DNA of 64,000 bases. Source: Loktanella atrilutea. Its GTDB lineage: Bacteria > Pseudomonadota > Alphaproteobacteria > Rhodobacterales > Rhodobacteraceae. The stretch is taken from NCBI RefSeq assembly GCF_900128995.1, contig NZ_FQUE01000011.1:1-64000 (forward strand). The letters are read 5' to 3'. The position numbers and the translations under genes are program-made. This document shows, one piece after another, positions 35,801-43,601 of this stretch. Every line of letters starts with the position of its first letter. The first letter of the stretch is position 1. Below the pieces are notes generated by a model, which saw only the letters and a program-made list of their open reading frames with translations, was not told the origin of the DNA and searched no databases.

Positions 35801-36605
35801 TCAGTCGCCCCCCACCTCCGGCGCGCTGGGCAGGACATGCGGATTGACCAGGTAGCCGTGGCTGTACCGACCACCCCGGGGGCCGGAGGTCCCCTTGTCG
35901 TGGCGCAGCACACCCTGCTCAACGAGCACGCCAAAGCCGTCCTCGACGTCCGCCACAGTCCTGAACATGTCTCCGCCGAGGCGCAGGATGTAGCGGATGG
36001 TCACCCGGGTCATGTCGAAGTGCCGGATGATCTCCACGACGGTGCGGGCATCGCGCTCGTCGCGCGGTGCCCAGTCCTCGAAGAAAGCCCCCGCGCCATC
36101 GGCACGAAGACATTCAGATAGAGGTCCAAGGCGCGGCGAACGGCGTCCGCCTCGATGGCGGCAGGTTCTTCACGCGGGCCCACCGCCGCGTCAATGTAGG
36201 CGAGGACGAGGGCCAGGCGCCCGATGACGACGACGCCCTTGGAGAGGAAGCTCTCCATCAGACCGGTCTCGCGTCTTGCCAGCGCCTCGATCCGAGCCAC
36301 GCCGAAAAAATAGGCCTCGCGCGCCTCGGCCGTGAAGAGCACAATTTGCGCTTCAGATCCATCGATCTCGCCATGGAACGGGACACGGTCAGCCCGCTGG
36401 ATGACGACGATCAGGAACCGCGCAAACAGACCGTTATCCAGGAGCTTCCGAAAGTACTTCCGCAGCACGCGATCAAAAGGGTGAAGTTCCGGATGTCGAC
36501 CACCTTGTTGGAGACCACGCGGACGTAGTTCTTCCCGTCGTGGGCGCGGAACATCATCTGGATGGGCACGCCATTCTGATTGAAGAGATCCGGCAACTCC
36601 CCGTG
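35801..36605 (-). pseudogene. DUF3987-like replication/primase-type remnant with two frameshifts
   Basis: Three frame segments join into one protein of about 265 residues. Reading leftward, the first segment ends VVDIRNFTLL, the second starts near 36468 (LRKYFRKLLDNGLFARFLIVVIQ, then GRLALVLAYIDAAV) and the third includes AFFEDWAPRDERDARTVVEIIRHFDM and ends at 35801. The breaks fall at an A4 run (36475-36478) and a C5 run (36088-36092); one added base at each restores the frame. The C-terminal layout resembles DUF3987 proteins of plasmids and islands, a family match made from memory. The 5' part is missing, replaced by integrase sequence. Sequencing error at homopolymers is an alternative to true decay. 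Confidence 0.5.
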
Positions 36606-37101
36606 CTTCCGATCATTGCGCCATAGCCGCATCTGTTGCGTGCTCTTGAAGCGATTTTCGAGTTTGGAGATCTCTTCGACATGTTCGACCAAGCCGGAGA
36701 GCATCAGGCCCGGTTACTCCACGCCGCCAAAGACCGCCTCTGCGGTCTCCATGTCCGGCGCGCCGAACTTTGTCTGGGTGGCTTCGACCCGTGCCAGCAG
36801 CTCCGCTAACGGCAGGGCCGACACGGCCTCCGCCGAAAGGAACGCATACCCCCGCGTCGCCGCCAGATTGCGCGCCGCGCGAAAGCGGGCCTCGGCGTCG
36901 CCGTCACGGCCAGCAAGCTTTCGCTTCTCAGCCGTCAAGATAACCGCTCTAGACCCGCTCCAGCTTCTGCTGCGCGATGGACTTGGAATCGGTCTTCAGG
37001 CTTTCTCAGATCACTGGACGTGGCTCGACGTCCGTATACCGCGCCGGCACGCGGCGCTTCAAATAGTAAGTCTTGCCGCGCAGCATGAGATTGTTCAACA
37101 T
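36606..37101 (-). pseudogene. Degenerate tyrosine recombinase (integrase), N-terminal part
   Basis: From an ATG at 37101 the minus strand encodes LMLRGKTYYLKRRVPARYTDVEPR, a typical N-terminal arm of alphaproteobacterial integrases, then SLKTDS, a frame break and EARFRAARNLAATRGYAFL, and later GLVEHVEEISKLENRFKSTQQMRLWRNDRK. In-frame stops occur at 37006-37008 (TGA), 36949-36951 (TAG), 36928-36930 (TGA) and 36714-36716 (TAA). One extra A near 36920 shifts the frame. The catalytic C-terminal domain is absent, lost at about 36606. It lies 137 bases from the tRNA-Arg 3' end, the probable integration target. Confidence 0.75.
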
Positions 37102-37237
37102 TCGGTCCACCACCGTATTGGGTAGCAGAATGTGGTGCAGAATGGGTGGCAGACCAACTCTCACAGATCAGGGCCGGTCCTCAAATGGGACGCGACGCTC
37201 TGAATCTAAATCGAAAAAAATTCTGGGAGAAATTTAA

Positions 37238-37314
37238 TGGCGGACTGGGGAGGATTCGAACCCCCGACCCCTTGATTCGTAGTCAAGTACTCTATCCAAC
37301 TGAGCTACCAATCC
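37238..37314 (-). tRNA. tRNA-Arg (anticodon ACG)
   Basis: Read on the minus strand the cloverleaf is complete: acceptor stem GGATTGG with CCAGTCC, D-arm GCTC-AGTTGGATA-GAGT, anticodon stem CTTGA/TCAAG around loop CTACGAA (ACG at 34-36), TTCGAAT T-loop, discriminator G and an encoded CCA end. It reads CGN codons after A34-to-inosine editing. The degenerate integrase lies just beyond its 3' end, so the gene has probably served as an attachment site. Confidence 0.96.
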
Positions 37315-37373
37315 GCGTAGGGGGGATTTAGCGGGCGCGTTCGGGCGATGCAAGACCGAAAGCGCAGAAAGTT

Positions 37374-38774
37374 TCAGGCTGCGGCGGGGGCGAGCGCGAA
37401 GTCGGCCTTTGGAAGGGTAATGACGAAGATGGTCCCTGTGGCGTCCGTGTCCTGCAGGGTCAGACGGCCGCCGTGGCCCCGGATCAGGTCGCCGGAAATC
37501 ACGAGACCGAGACCCGCGCCGCCTTTCCGCACGCCACCCTGGAACGGCTGGAACAGATGGTCGCGGGCCTTGGATGGCAAACCCGGGCCGGTATCGGAGA
37601 TGACGATTCGCCAAGTGGTGTCGTCCTCCTCGCCGCGCAGACAGATCTCGCCGGGATCACCGGTCGCCATGATTGCCTGTCGGGCGTTGCGTACGAGGTT
37701 CGAAAGGACGCGAAATATCTGTTCGTCGTCTGCGCGCAGGACCATAGTGGCAGGAATGTCCTCGGCGAAGGACAATGGGTAGTCGCCGGCCGCGAGCCGC
37801 TCGCTCTCGACGACCTCTGCCACGATGCGCGCCAAATTCACGCGGGTCAGTCGTGGCGCGGGTTCGTCGGCCCGCCCGAAGGCCAGCGTGCTTTCACACA
37901 GGTGCACGGCCCGGGTGATGGAATTGACCAGCTTCGGCGCCATCCGCTTTACCAGCGGATCGTCGGAGCCTTCGATCCGGTCGGTGAATAGTTGTGCCGA
38001 GGTCAGGATGTTGCGCAGGTCATGGCTGACCTTGGCCACGGCTCCGCCCAGTTGCGCCAGACGGTCCTTTTGCCGCAGTGCCGAGGTCAACTGGGTCTGC
38101 AGCATCTGCAGGGCGTCTTCGGCGTCGCGCAACTCGCGCACGCCGGCACTGGGTTCGATGATGCGGCGGGCATCCTCCGGCGCGTCGGCGTAGTTCTGCA
38201 TGTGTCTGATCACGCCTTTGATCGGCCGAACGAGGAACGCCTGAACGGCCAGAAACAGAAGGAGTGCGGTGATCGCCGAGATGATCGCGGAGAGGTAGAG
38301 GACGTTCAGGCCGTATTCCAGCATCGCGGTGCGCAGGGGCATCTGCATCATTGTGATCTCGATCAGCATGCCGGCGCCCTGGACCGGGCTGCCGAGGACG
38401 CGGATGATCCTCGGCTCGCTGTCCCAAAGAGTCGCCAGTGCATCGCGGATCAGCCGGATGTCACCGGGATCGCGCATGTCGTAGGTCGCGGCAATGGGCG
38501 TCGGGATGGGCGAGGACAGGGCCAGCTGCCGCATATCGTCACGCTGCAGCACGACGTTGAATACGCCAGCATTCTTCAGCAATTCGCGCTCGAGATCGGG
38601 AGAGATCATGTCCGTCGCCTCGACCGCGAGGGACGCGATCTGTGCCCGTTCCAGCGCGGTCAGCAGATAATCCTCGCGAAATCGGGCGACGGAGGGCACG
38701 AAGATGAACACCTCTGCCAGCATCACGAAGATGACTGTCAGGATCAGGAACCGACCCGAAAGGGTATTCAGCAT
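37374..38774 (-). CDS. Membrane sensor histidine kinase (orphan)
   Basis: A 466-residue sensor with a membrane segment at about 8-28, an extracytoplasmic region to about 155, a second membrane segment at 160-183 and a HAMP-like linker. The kinase core has phosphoacceptor His251 in VSHDLRNILTS. The ATPase shows NLVRNARQA (N box), SDTGPGLP (G1) and GGAGLGLVI (G2). GGAG precedes the ATG. No response-regulator gene adjoins it. It lies 12 bases downstream of the reductase gene on the same strand and may sense a redox or membrane signal linked to those genes. Confidence 0.88.
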   Translation of the reverse strand: MLNTLSGRFLILTVIFVMLAEVFIFVPSVARFREDYLLTALERAQIASLAVEATDMISPDLERELLKNAGVFNVVLQRDDMRQLALSSPIPTPIAATYDMRDPGDIRLIRDALATLWDSEPRIIRVLGSPVQGAGMLIEITMMQMPLRTAMLEYGLNVLYLSAIISAITALLLFLAVQAFLVRPIKGVIRHMQNYADAPEDARRIIEPSAGVRELRDAEDALQMLQTQLTSALRQKDRLAQLGGAVAKVSHDLRNILTSAQLFTDRIEGSDDPLVKRMAPKLVNSITRAVHLCESTLAFGRADEPAPRLTRVNLARIVAEVVESERLAAGDYPLSFAEDIPATMVLRADDEQIFRVLSNLVRNARQAIMATGDPGEICLRGEEDDTTWRIVISDTGPGLPSKARDHLFQPFQGGVRKGGAGLGLVISGDLIRGHGGRLTLQDTDATGTIFVITLPKADFALAPAAA

Positions 38775-38786
38775 TGCGTCTCCGTC

Positions 38787-40205
38787 TTACGGGATCCAGC
38801 GTTGCACCAGACCCACGACCTTCTTCACAAGGGCACTGTCGAACAGCTTGGGACTGAAATACGCCCCGGCCGCCCGTTTGTTCAATTCCATATAGGTCGG
38901 ATAGGGCAAAACGGTATTGCTGATGGCGGTCATCTTGAGGTTGTTGGCGATGGCCATGGCCCAGATGCCGATCAGTTCGCCCGCCAGATGGCCGACGATC
39001 GAAGCGCCGACAGGTCTGCCGCCGACCACCATGACCTTGATCAGTCCGGTGGTGCGGCCTTCGGTATTGGCGCGGTCGTTGTCTGCATATTCCGACCGGA
39101 CCACCGACAGTTTCGATCCATGCTTCTTGCGCGCCTGCGCTTCTGTCAGGCCGACCTGCGCGAGTTCGGGATCGGTATAGGTCGCCCACGGGATATGGTC
39201 GGTCCGGGCCTTGGCTGGCAGGCCGAACATCAGAGCACGGACAAGCTGGCCGCCATGATAACCCGCAACGTGAGTGAACTGCAGACCGCCAGCGACGTCG
39301 CCCGCGGCATAAACCCGCTTGTTCGAGACAGAGCGGAGGTTATCATCCACCTTCAGTCCCTTGCGATCGTAGGATACATTCGCCTTTTCGAGGTCAAGTC
39401 CATCCACGTTCACCGACCGACCAACCGCCACCAGCAGGTGAGATCCGATGAAATCGCCATTTGCCGTATGGACCGTCACGCTGCCATCGGCGCCGCTGAC
39501 CCGATCGGCCTGCGTGCCCTCTACGACGGTGACCCCTTCGGCACGCACCCTGTCCAGCACGACGGCAGAAAGTTCCGGGTCGTCCTTGCCCATGGCCTTG
39601 GCGCCCTCGATGACCGTGACGTCGCACCCCAGCCGCCTGTGCGCCTGCGCCAACTCCATCCCGATGGGGCCACCGCCGATGACCAGCAAATGGTCCGGCC
39701 GCTCACGCAGATCAAAGATCGTCTCGTTCGTGTGGACGGTTACGGAATCGAGGCCCTCTATTGGCGGAACGAAGGGGCCGGAGCCGGTGGCGACTACGAA
39801 CCGCCGGGCCGTCACGATGGTCTGACCCGCCTGAACCTCGGTCTCGCTGATGAAGCGGGCGTTGTCTCGGATGACGGTACACCCCAGCCCCTCGAACCGG
39901 TCCTGACTGTCAACGGGAGCGATGGTGTCGACGACGTGCCGGACGTGATCCTTGGCGGCGGCAAAATCGACAGCGGGCCGAACCTGTTCAACCCCGAACT
40001 GCGGGTTTTCGACCCCTGCGTGCGCATGCTTCGCCGAGGCGATCAGGGCCTTCGACGGAATGCAGCCGTAGTTCAGGCAATCGCCGCCCATCTTGTGGCC
40101 CTCGATCAGGACGACCGAGGCGCCCATCTGGGCGGCCCCGGCGGCCACGGACAGGCCCGCGGACCCGGCCCCGACAATGCAGACGTCAGCTTTGATTCGG
40201 TTCAT
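38787..40205 (-). CDS. FAD/NAD(P) disulfide oxidoreductase, mercuric-reductase-like
   Basis: A 472-residue pyridine-nucleotide-disulfide oxidoreductase. It has FAD motif GAGSAGLSVAAGA near residue 12, the redox-active disulfide in GGDCLNYGCIPSKA near 42, the NAD motif GGGPIGMELAQAHRRLG near 180, the FAD contact YAAGDVAGG near 305 and the C-terminal dimerisation domain. The heavy-metal domain and C-terminal Cys pair of MerA are absent, so mercury reduction is unlikely. The ATG at 40205 lies one base after the stop of the TVP38-family gene. Its electron acceptor is unknown. A longer open frame upstream lies inside that neighbour and is rejected. Confidence 0.87.
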   Translation of the reverse strand: MNRIKADVCIVGAGSAGLSVAAGAAQMGASVVLIEGHKMGGDCLNYGCIPSKALIASAKHAHAGVENPQFGVEQVRPAVDFAAAKDHVRHVVDTIAPVDSQDRFEGLGCTVIRDNARFISETEVQAGQTIVTARRFVVATGSGPFVPPIEGLDSVTVHTNETIFDLRERPDHLLVIGGGPIGMELAQAHRRLGCDVTVIEGAKAMGKDDPELSAVVLDRVRAEGVTVVEGTQADRVSGADGSVTVHTANGDFIGSHLLVAVGRSVNVDGLDLEKANVSYDRKGLKVDDNLRSVSNKRVYAAGDVAGGLQFTHVAGYHGGQLVRALMFGLPAKARTDHIPWATYTDPELAQVGLTEAQARKKHGSKLSVVRSEYADNDRANTEGRTTGLIKVMVVGGRPVGASIVGHLAGELIGIWAMAIANNLKMTAISNTVLPYPTYMELNKRAAGAYFSPKLFDSALVKKVVGLVQRWIP

Positions 40206-40206
40206 G

Positions 40207-40962
40207 TCACAGACCTTTCTTGCCACGGACGACTTTGAGGATAAGCGGCAGGGCCGCGAGCAGGCAAAGCCCGAGTATCGGCAGCAGGATGGCGGGCTGG
40301 AAGATGATGCCGAGGTCGGGCGTCTCGCCTTTTGCAAAGACCTCGCCCAGACCGGCGCCCACCGAGGTATAGACCACCGCCCCCGGCATGATGCCAATGA
40401 ATGTTGTCACCGCAAAGCGGTAGAGCGGCACACCCACCAATGCCGGCACCAGATTCGCGACGAAGAACGGCACGGCGGGGACGAGGCGGATCAGGAACAG
40501 CATCGACCATTGATTCCCCTCGTCGTCGATCCCGTCCTTGATCCGCTTGACGACGCCGTCGCTGGCGTCCATCCGCCTCGCCAGCGTCTGCCCCAGACCC
40601 CAGCGGGCGGCGAGGAACAGCAAGATTGCCCCAATAGTGGCGCCAGCGACGTTGTAGATCGCGCCGGGCAGGACGGGAAAACCGGTCGGCACGCTGCCGA
40701 ACAGAAATCCCCCCGTCAACGTCGCGATAGTGGCGCCGGGCAGGCTGAAGGCGACGATGGCCGCATAGGCCGCGATGAACCCCAAAACGCACAGCAAATA
40801 GTTCGCATCGCGAAACGCCAGCAAGGCTTCGCGGTTCTGGCGCAACGCATCGAAAGTCAGATAGTCGCGGAGGACATAGGCGCCGAGGATCGCCACGATG
40901 ACGATTGCGATGAGGGGCAGACGGCGCAGCACGGGATTGGTGGTGGTGTCGTCTGACATCAT
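40207..40962 (-). CDS. TVP38/TMEM64 (DedA-like) membrane protein
   Basis: A 251-residue inner-membrane protein with hydrophobic segments at about 13-32, 55-90, 95-120, 155-180, 185-205 and 220-243. The conserved VTT-domain pattern is visible: FSLPGATIATLTGGFLFG, GAIYNVAGATIGAILLFLAARWG and RLVPAVPFFVANLVPALVGV. DedA/TVP38 proteins are implicated in lipid scrambling and membrane homeostasis. The first two codons are both ATG, so the start is 40962 or 40959. Coupling to the flavoprotein gene recurs in other bacteria, suggesting a shared unknown function. Confidence 0.85.
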   Translation of the reverse strand: MMSDDTTTNPVLRRLPLIAIVIVAILGAYVLRDYLTFDALRQNREALLAFRDANYLLCVLGFIAAYAAIVAFSLPGATIATLTGGFLFGSVPTGFPVLPGAIYNVAGATIGAILLFLAARWGLGQTLARRMDASDGVVKRIKDGIDDEGNQWSMLFLIRLVPAVPFFVANLVPALVGVPLYRFAVTTFIGIMPGAVVYTSVGAGLGEVFAKGETPDLGIIFQPAILLPILGLCLLAALPLILKVVRGKKGL

Positions 40963-41143
40963 TGATCTTTCTGCCGCGCGGGCCTCTTGTCTGCTGCCCT
41001 ACATGGCGCAGTCCGCCAAGGGCGGGTAGCCGTATCACGGGGCATTGAACGGATACCGCGTTCGAGCCCGTCGCAGAGCGCAAACTGTAACATTCGAGCG
41101 GTCGAAAAGCAGCTTTCGTTAGCAATCCTGACACAGGTCGGCG

Positions 41144-41171
41144 TTGACACAGGGCAACGCCCCACTTAAAG
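41144..41171 (+). promoter_or_regulatory. Candidate promoter of rpmH-rnpA
   Basis: TTGACA at 41144-41149 is a perfect -35 box; TTAAAG at 41166-41171 after a 16-base spacer is a weak -10. It is about 70 bases before the rpmH start. The rest of the 277-bp gap at 40963-41239 shows no gene. Confidence 0.4.
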
Positions 41172-41239
41172 GGCAGGTCTGAATGAATGACGGGCCTCGA
41201 ATCCAAGCCGGGTTTGGCCCCCGAACCGGAGGACACGCG

Positions 41240-41374
41240 ATGAAGCGCACGTTCCAACCCAGCAACCGCGTCCGCAAGAACCGTCATGGTTTCCGTGCCC
41301 GGATGGCGACGCCGTCTGGCCGCAAGATCATCAACGCGCGCCGCGCCAAGGGCCGCGCCAAGCTGAGCGCGTAA
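41240..41374 (+). CDS. rpmH: 50S ribosomal protein L34
   Basis: A 44-residue basic protein, [22 protein letters not shown], with the invariant L34 sequence and length. CGGAGGA precedes the ATG at 41240; the frame's upstream ATG at 41183 adds 19 unrelated residues. rnpA follows within 15-25 bases, as in most bacteria. dnaA is not upstream, which is normal for alphaproteobacteria. Confidence 0.97.
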   Translation: MKRTFQPSNRVRKNRHGFRARMATPSGRKIINARRAKGRAKLSA

Positions 41375-41388
41375 GCGCCAACTTGACG

Positions 41389-41778
41389 ATGACAGACATG
41401 ACGCCGCCGGATGGACCCGACAAGGGTGATCCGGCGGCTTTGTTGCGTCCGCAAATTTTGACACGACGCCGCGATTTCATCGCCACCAGCCACGGCCGTC
41501 GGCAGGGCACGGCAGGCATCCACCTGCAAGGCCGCCGCCGCGATGACGGCAGCGATCTGATGCGCGTTGGCTATACCTGTTCCAAGAAGGTCGGAAATGC
41601 CGTGGCGCGCAACCGCGCCAAGCGTCGCCTGCGCGCGATCGCGCGGCTGATCCTGCCAAAGCATGGGCGCCCTGGATGGGACTACGTCCTCGTCGGTCGC
41701 CCGCAGACGACGGCAACCCTGCCCTTCACCCAGTTGCAGGCCGACCTGATCCGCGCGCTGGACCGCGTGCATCAGTGA
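41389..41778 (+). CDS. rnpA: Ribonuclease P protein component
   Basis: The protein subunit that helps RNase P RNA mature tRNA 5' ends, 129 residues. The RNR motif is visible as [22 protein letters not shown] near residues 68-90. The start is uncertain: TTG 41383, ATG 41389 or ATG 41398 are all in frame without a clear ribosome site, and the conserved domain starts later ([14 protein letters not shown]). Its stop overlaps the GTG start of yidD. Confidence 0.92.
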   Translation: MTDMTPPDGPDKGDPAALLRPQILTRRRDFIATSHGRRQGTAGIHLQGRRRDDGSDLMRVGYTCSKKVGNAVARNRAKRRLRAIARLILPKHGRPGWDYVLVGRPQTTATLPFTQLQADLIRALDRVHQ

Positions 41779-41996
41779 CACCGCTGGCCCATGTCGTCGC
41801 GCTGCCGGTGCGCGCCTATCGTTTGCTGCTGTCGCCTTGGGTCGGCCATGGCTGCCGCTTTAACCCGACCTGTTCGGCCTACGCGCTGGAGGCTTTGGCC
41901 AGACATGGCGCGCTGCGCGGGACATGGCTGACCGCACGTCGAATCGGGCGCTGCCATCCTTGGGGCGGGTCAGGCATCGACAACGTCCCGGATTGA
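41775..41996 (+). CDS. yidD: Membrane protein insertion efficiency factor YidD
   Basis: A 73-residue protein with an N-terminal amphipathic helix and the conserved [18 protein letters not shown] and CHPWGGSG motifs. YidD assists YidC-dependent membrane insertion. It starts with GTG overlapping the rnpA stop. In this genome ttcA and a reversed DUF1353 gene separate it from yidC. Confidence 0.93.
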   Translation: MTPLAHVVALPVRAYRLLLSPWVGHGCRFNPTCSAYALEALARHGALRGTWLTARRIGRCHPWGGSGIDNVPD

Positions 41997-42005
41997 CGCG
42001 CCAGC

Positions 42006-42025
42006 CAAATTTTTATGAAAATTTG
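42006..42025. terminator. AT-rich bidirectional terminator between yidD and the DUF1353 gene
   Basis: CAAATTTT at 42006-42013 pairs with AAAATTTG at 42018-42025 around a TATG loop. It lies between two convergent genes and has T and A runs on both sides, as expected for a shared terminator. Confidence 0.6.
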
Positions 42026-42085
42026 AAGGACTCCAAGGCCTCGTGAAAATCCGAAGCATGGTATCGCCTGTCGTTCGCCGAGATC

Positions 42086-42646
42086 TCAGACGCGCGGCTG
42101 CATGAAGGCCATCTGGGCCGCGATCTCTGGATCGGAAAGATCGACGTAGCGATCCGGCTTGACCCGCCCGAAGGTGCCGCCACCGAAGATCCGCACCGCC
42201 CAGTAGATCACCGTCGCCATCCATGGCCTGACATCGGCTGCGCGCATTGCCGCCAGCATGATCGCGTCGGCAAAGGCGCGGTCCGCCGGTCGTGGCCCCC
42301 GGCCTGGCACATCCTGCCATGCGATGTAGAGGTAATCGTGCACGATCGCCGCCTCCAGCCATGGGCCGACCCGCCCGATCACGAAACGCAGCGCGGGGGG
42401 AACGGACGTCAGGTCGATGATCAGCCCCGCCGGCACGACGATCTGCACCCACTCGCCGTCCCTTGACCGCCAAGACACAAGATACGGTCGTCCCGTCAGG
42501 TAATCCGCATCCTCCCCGGTCCGCAGGCGCGGCGCATCCTTCAGGCGGATCAGGACAAGCGCACTGTCGTAGCGCAATTCCGCCACCTGCGTGCCCGCAG
42601 ACGGATAGGGATCGATTGGGACCGAGGGGTGGTCAAATCGCTGCAT
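42086..42646 (-). CDS. DUF1353 family protein
   Basis: A 186-residue protein of a family known from bacteria and phages but without an assigned role. The conserved core reads [38 protein letters not shown], with a DxTSVP and an HDYLY motif that could bind metal. A GGGTFG segment near the end is followed by [12 protein letters not shown]. The ATG at 42646 has AGAGGA upstream; a longer frame runs into ttcA. It is divergent from ttcA with under 40 bases between the starts. No signal peptide is seen. Confidence 0.8.
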   Translation of the reverse strand: MQRFDHPSVPIDPYPSAGTQVAELRYDSALVLIRLKDAPRLRTGEDADYLTGRPYLVSWRSRDGEWVQIVVPAGLIIDLTSVPPALRFVIGRVGPWLEAAIVHDYLYIAWQDVPGRGPRPADRAFADAIMLAAMRAADVRPWMATVIYWAVRIFGGGTFGRVKPDRYVDLSDPEIAAQMAFMQPRV

Positions 42647-42683
42647 GTTGCAATTCCTCTTGGGCTTGCGGCCGCGGCAGAGT

Positions 42684-43538
42684 ATGGAACGGCGCATGCT
42701 TGATGATACCGACATTCACCCGCTGTTCCACGGCGCACCCGATACGGTGGCGTTCAAGAAGTTGCGCAAGCGGCTGGTGCGCGACACGCGCGAGGCGATC
42801 GACCGCTACGGGATGATTGCGCCCGGCGGGAAGTGGCTTGTGTGTCTGTCGGGTGGCAAGGACAGTTATACCCTTCTCGCGGTGCTGTACGAATTGCAAT
42901 GGCGGGGGCTTCTTCCTGTCGAGCTTCTGGCCTGCAACCTCGATCAGGGGCAGCCGAACTTTCCCGCGACGGTGCTGCCGGAGTTTCTGGCGCGTATGGG
43001 CGTGCCTCACCGGATCGAGTACCGCGACACCTATTCCGTCGTGATGGACAAGACGCCGCAGGGACGTACGCTCTGCACCATGTGTTCGCGCCTGCGCCGG
43101 GCGAACCTCTACCGCATCGCGCGCGAGGAAGGCTGCAGCGCCGTCGTGCTGGGGCACCACCGCGACGATATCCTCGAGACCTTCTTTCTTAACCTCTTCC
43201 ACGGCGGCAAGCTGGCCACCATGCCGCCGAAACTGAAGAACGACGAGGGCGATCTCTTTCTCTACCGCCCGCTCGCCCATGTGGCAGAGGCCGACTGCGA
43301 CGCCTTTGCGCGGGCCTTGAACTATCCCATCATCCCCTGTGACCTGTGCGGCAGTCAGGATGGGTTGCAGCGGCAGCAGATCAAGCGGTTGCTCGACGGG
43401 TGGGAGGCGAACAGTCCTGGACGCCGCCAGAAGATCTTCAGCGCTTTGATGAACGCCCGGCCCAGCCACCTTCTGGACCCGGCCCTGTTCGATTTCATGG
43501 GGTTGACACTGGATCACAAAGCGCCGGAATCCCCTTGA
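42684..43538 (+). CDS. ttcA: tRNA 2-thiocytidine(32) synthetase TtcA
   Basis: This iron-sulfur enzyme thiolates cytidine 32 in certain tRNAs, using ATP. The PP-loop SGGKDS lies at residues 56-61, and the cluster ligands are Cys131, Cys134 (CTMC) and Cys222 (LCGSQ). From the ATG at 42684 the protein is 284 residues; an ATG at 42696 and a TTG at 42645 are alternatives. tRNA-Arg(ACG), encoded at 37238-37314, has a C at position 32 and is a known type of TtcA substrate. Confidence 0.93.
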   Translation: MERRMLDDTDIHPLFHGAPDTVAFKKLRKRLVRDTREAIDRYGMIAPGGKWLVCLSGGKDSYTLLAVLYELQWRGLLPVELLACNLDQGQPNFPATVLPEFLARMGVPHRIEYRDTYSVVMDKTPQGRTLCTMCSRLRRANLYRIAREEGCSAVVLGHHRDDILETFFLNLFHGGKLATMPPKLKNDEGDLFLYRPLAHVAEADCDAFARALNYPIIPCDLCGSQDGLQRQQIKRLLDGWEANSPGRRQKIFSALMNARPSHLLDPALFDFMGLTLDHKAPESP

Positions 43539-43601
43539 CCTTCGGGGCCTGCGCGGTTTGAAGCAACCCCACCAGTTTTCACAGACGGACGGTCCCGACG
43601 T

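Larger units (their letters stand above)
34382..37237. mobile_element. Decayed integrative/mobilisable element beside tRNA-Arg
   Basis: This 2.9-kb stretch lies between the hydantoinase gene and the 3' end of tRNA-Arg. It carries a MobV relaxase, a frameshifted DUF3987-like remnant and an integrase ruined by stop codons, all on the minus strand. An integrase adjoining a tRNA 3' end is the usual layout of an integrated element. I searched by eye for a second copy of the tRNA 3' end at the left edge and found none, so the exact limits are unknown. The 227 bases at 34382-34608 hold no recognisable gene, only a 6-bp dyad (CGCTTA/TAAGCG at 34539-34563). Confidence 0.65.

Noticed and set aside
38787-40205. 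Mercury resistance (MerA) annotation of the reductase
   Set aside because: The N-terminal heavy-metal domain and the C-terminal cysteine pair of MerA are missing, and no mer genes are nearby.
37992-40238. A 748-codon plus-strand open frame opposite the kinase and reductase genes
   Set aside because: Histidine/arginine/glutamine-rich sequence without domains, antisense to two well-supported genes.
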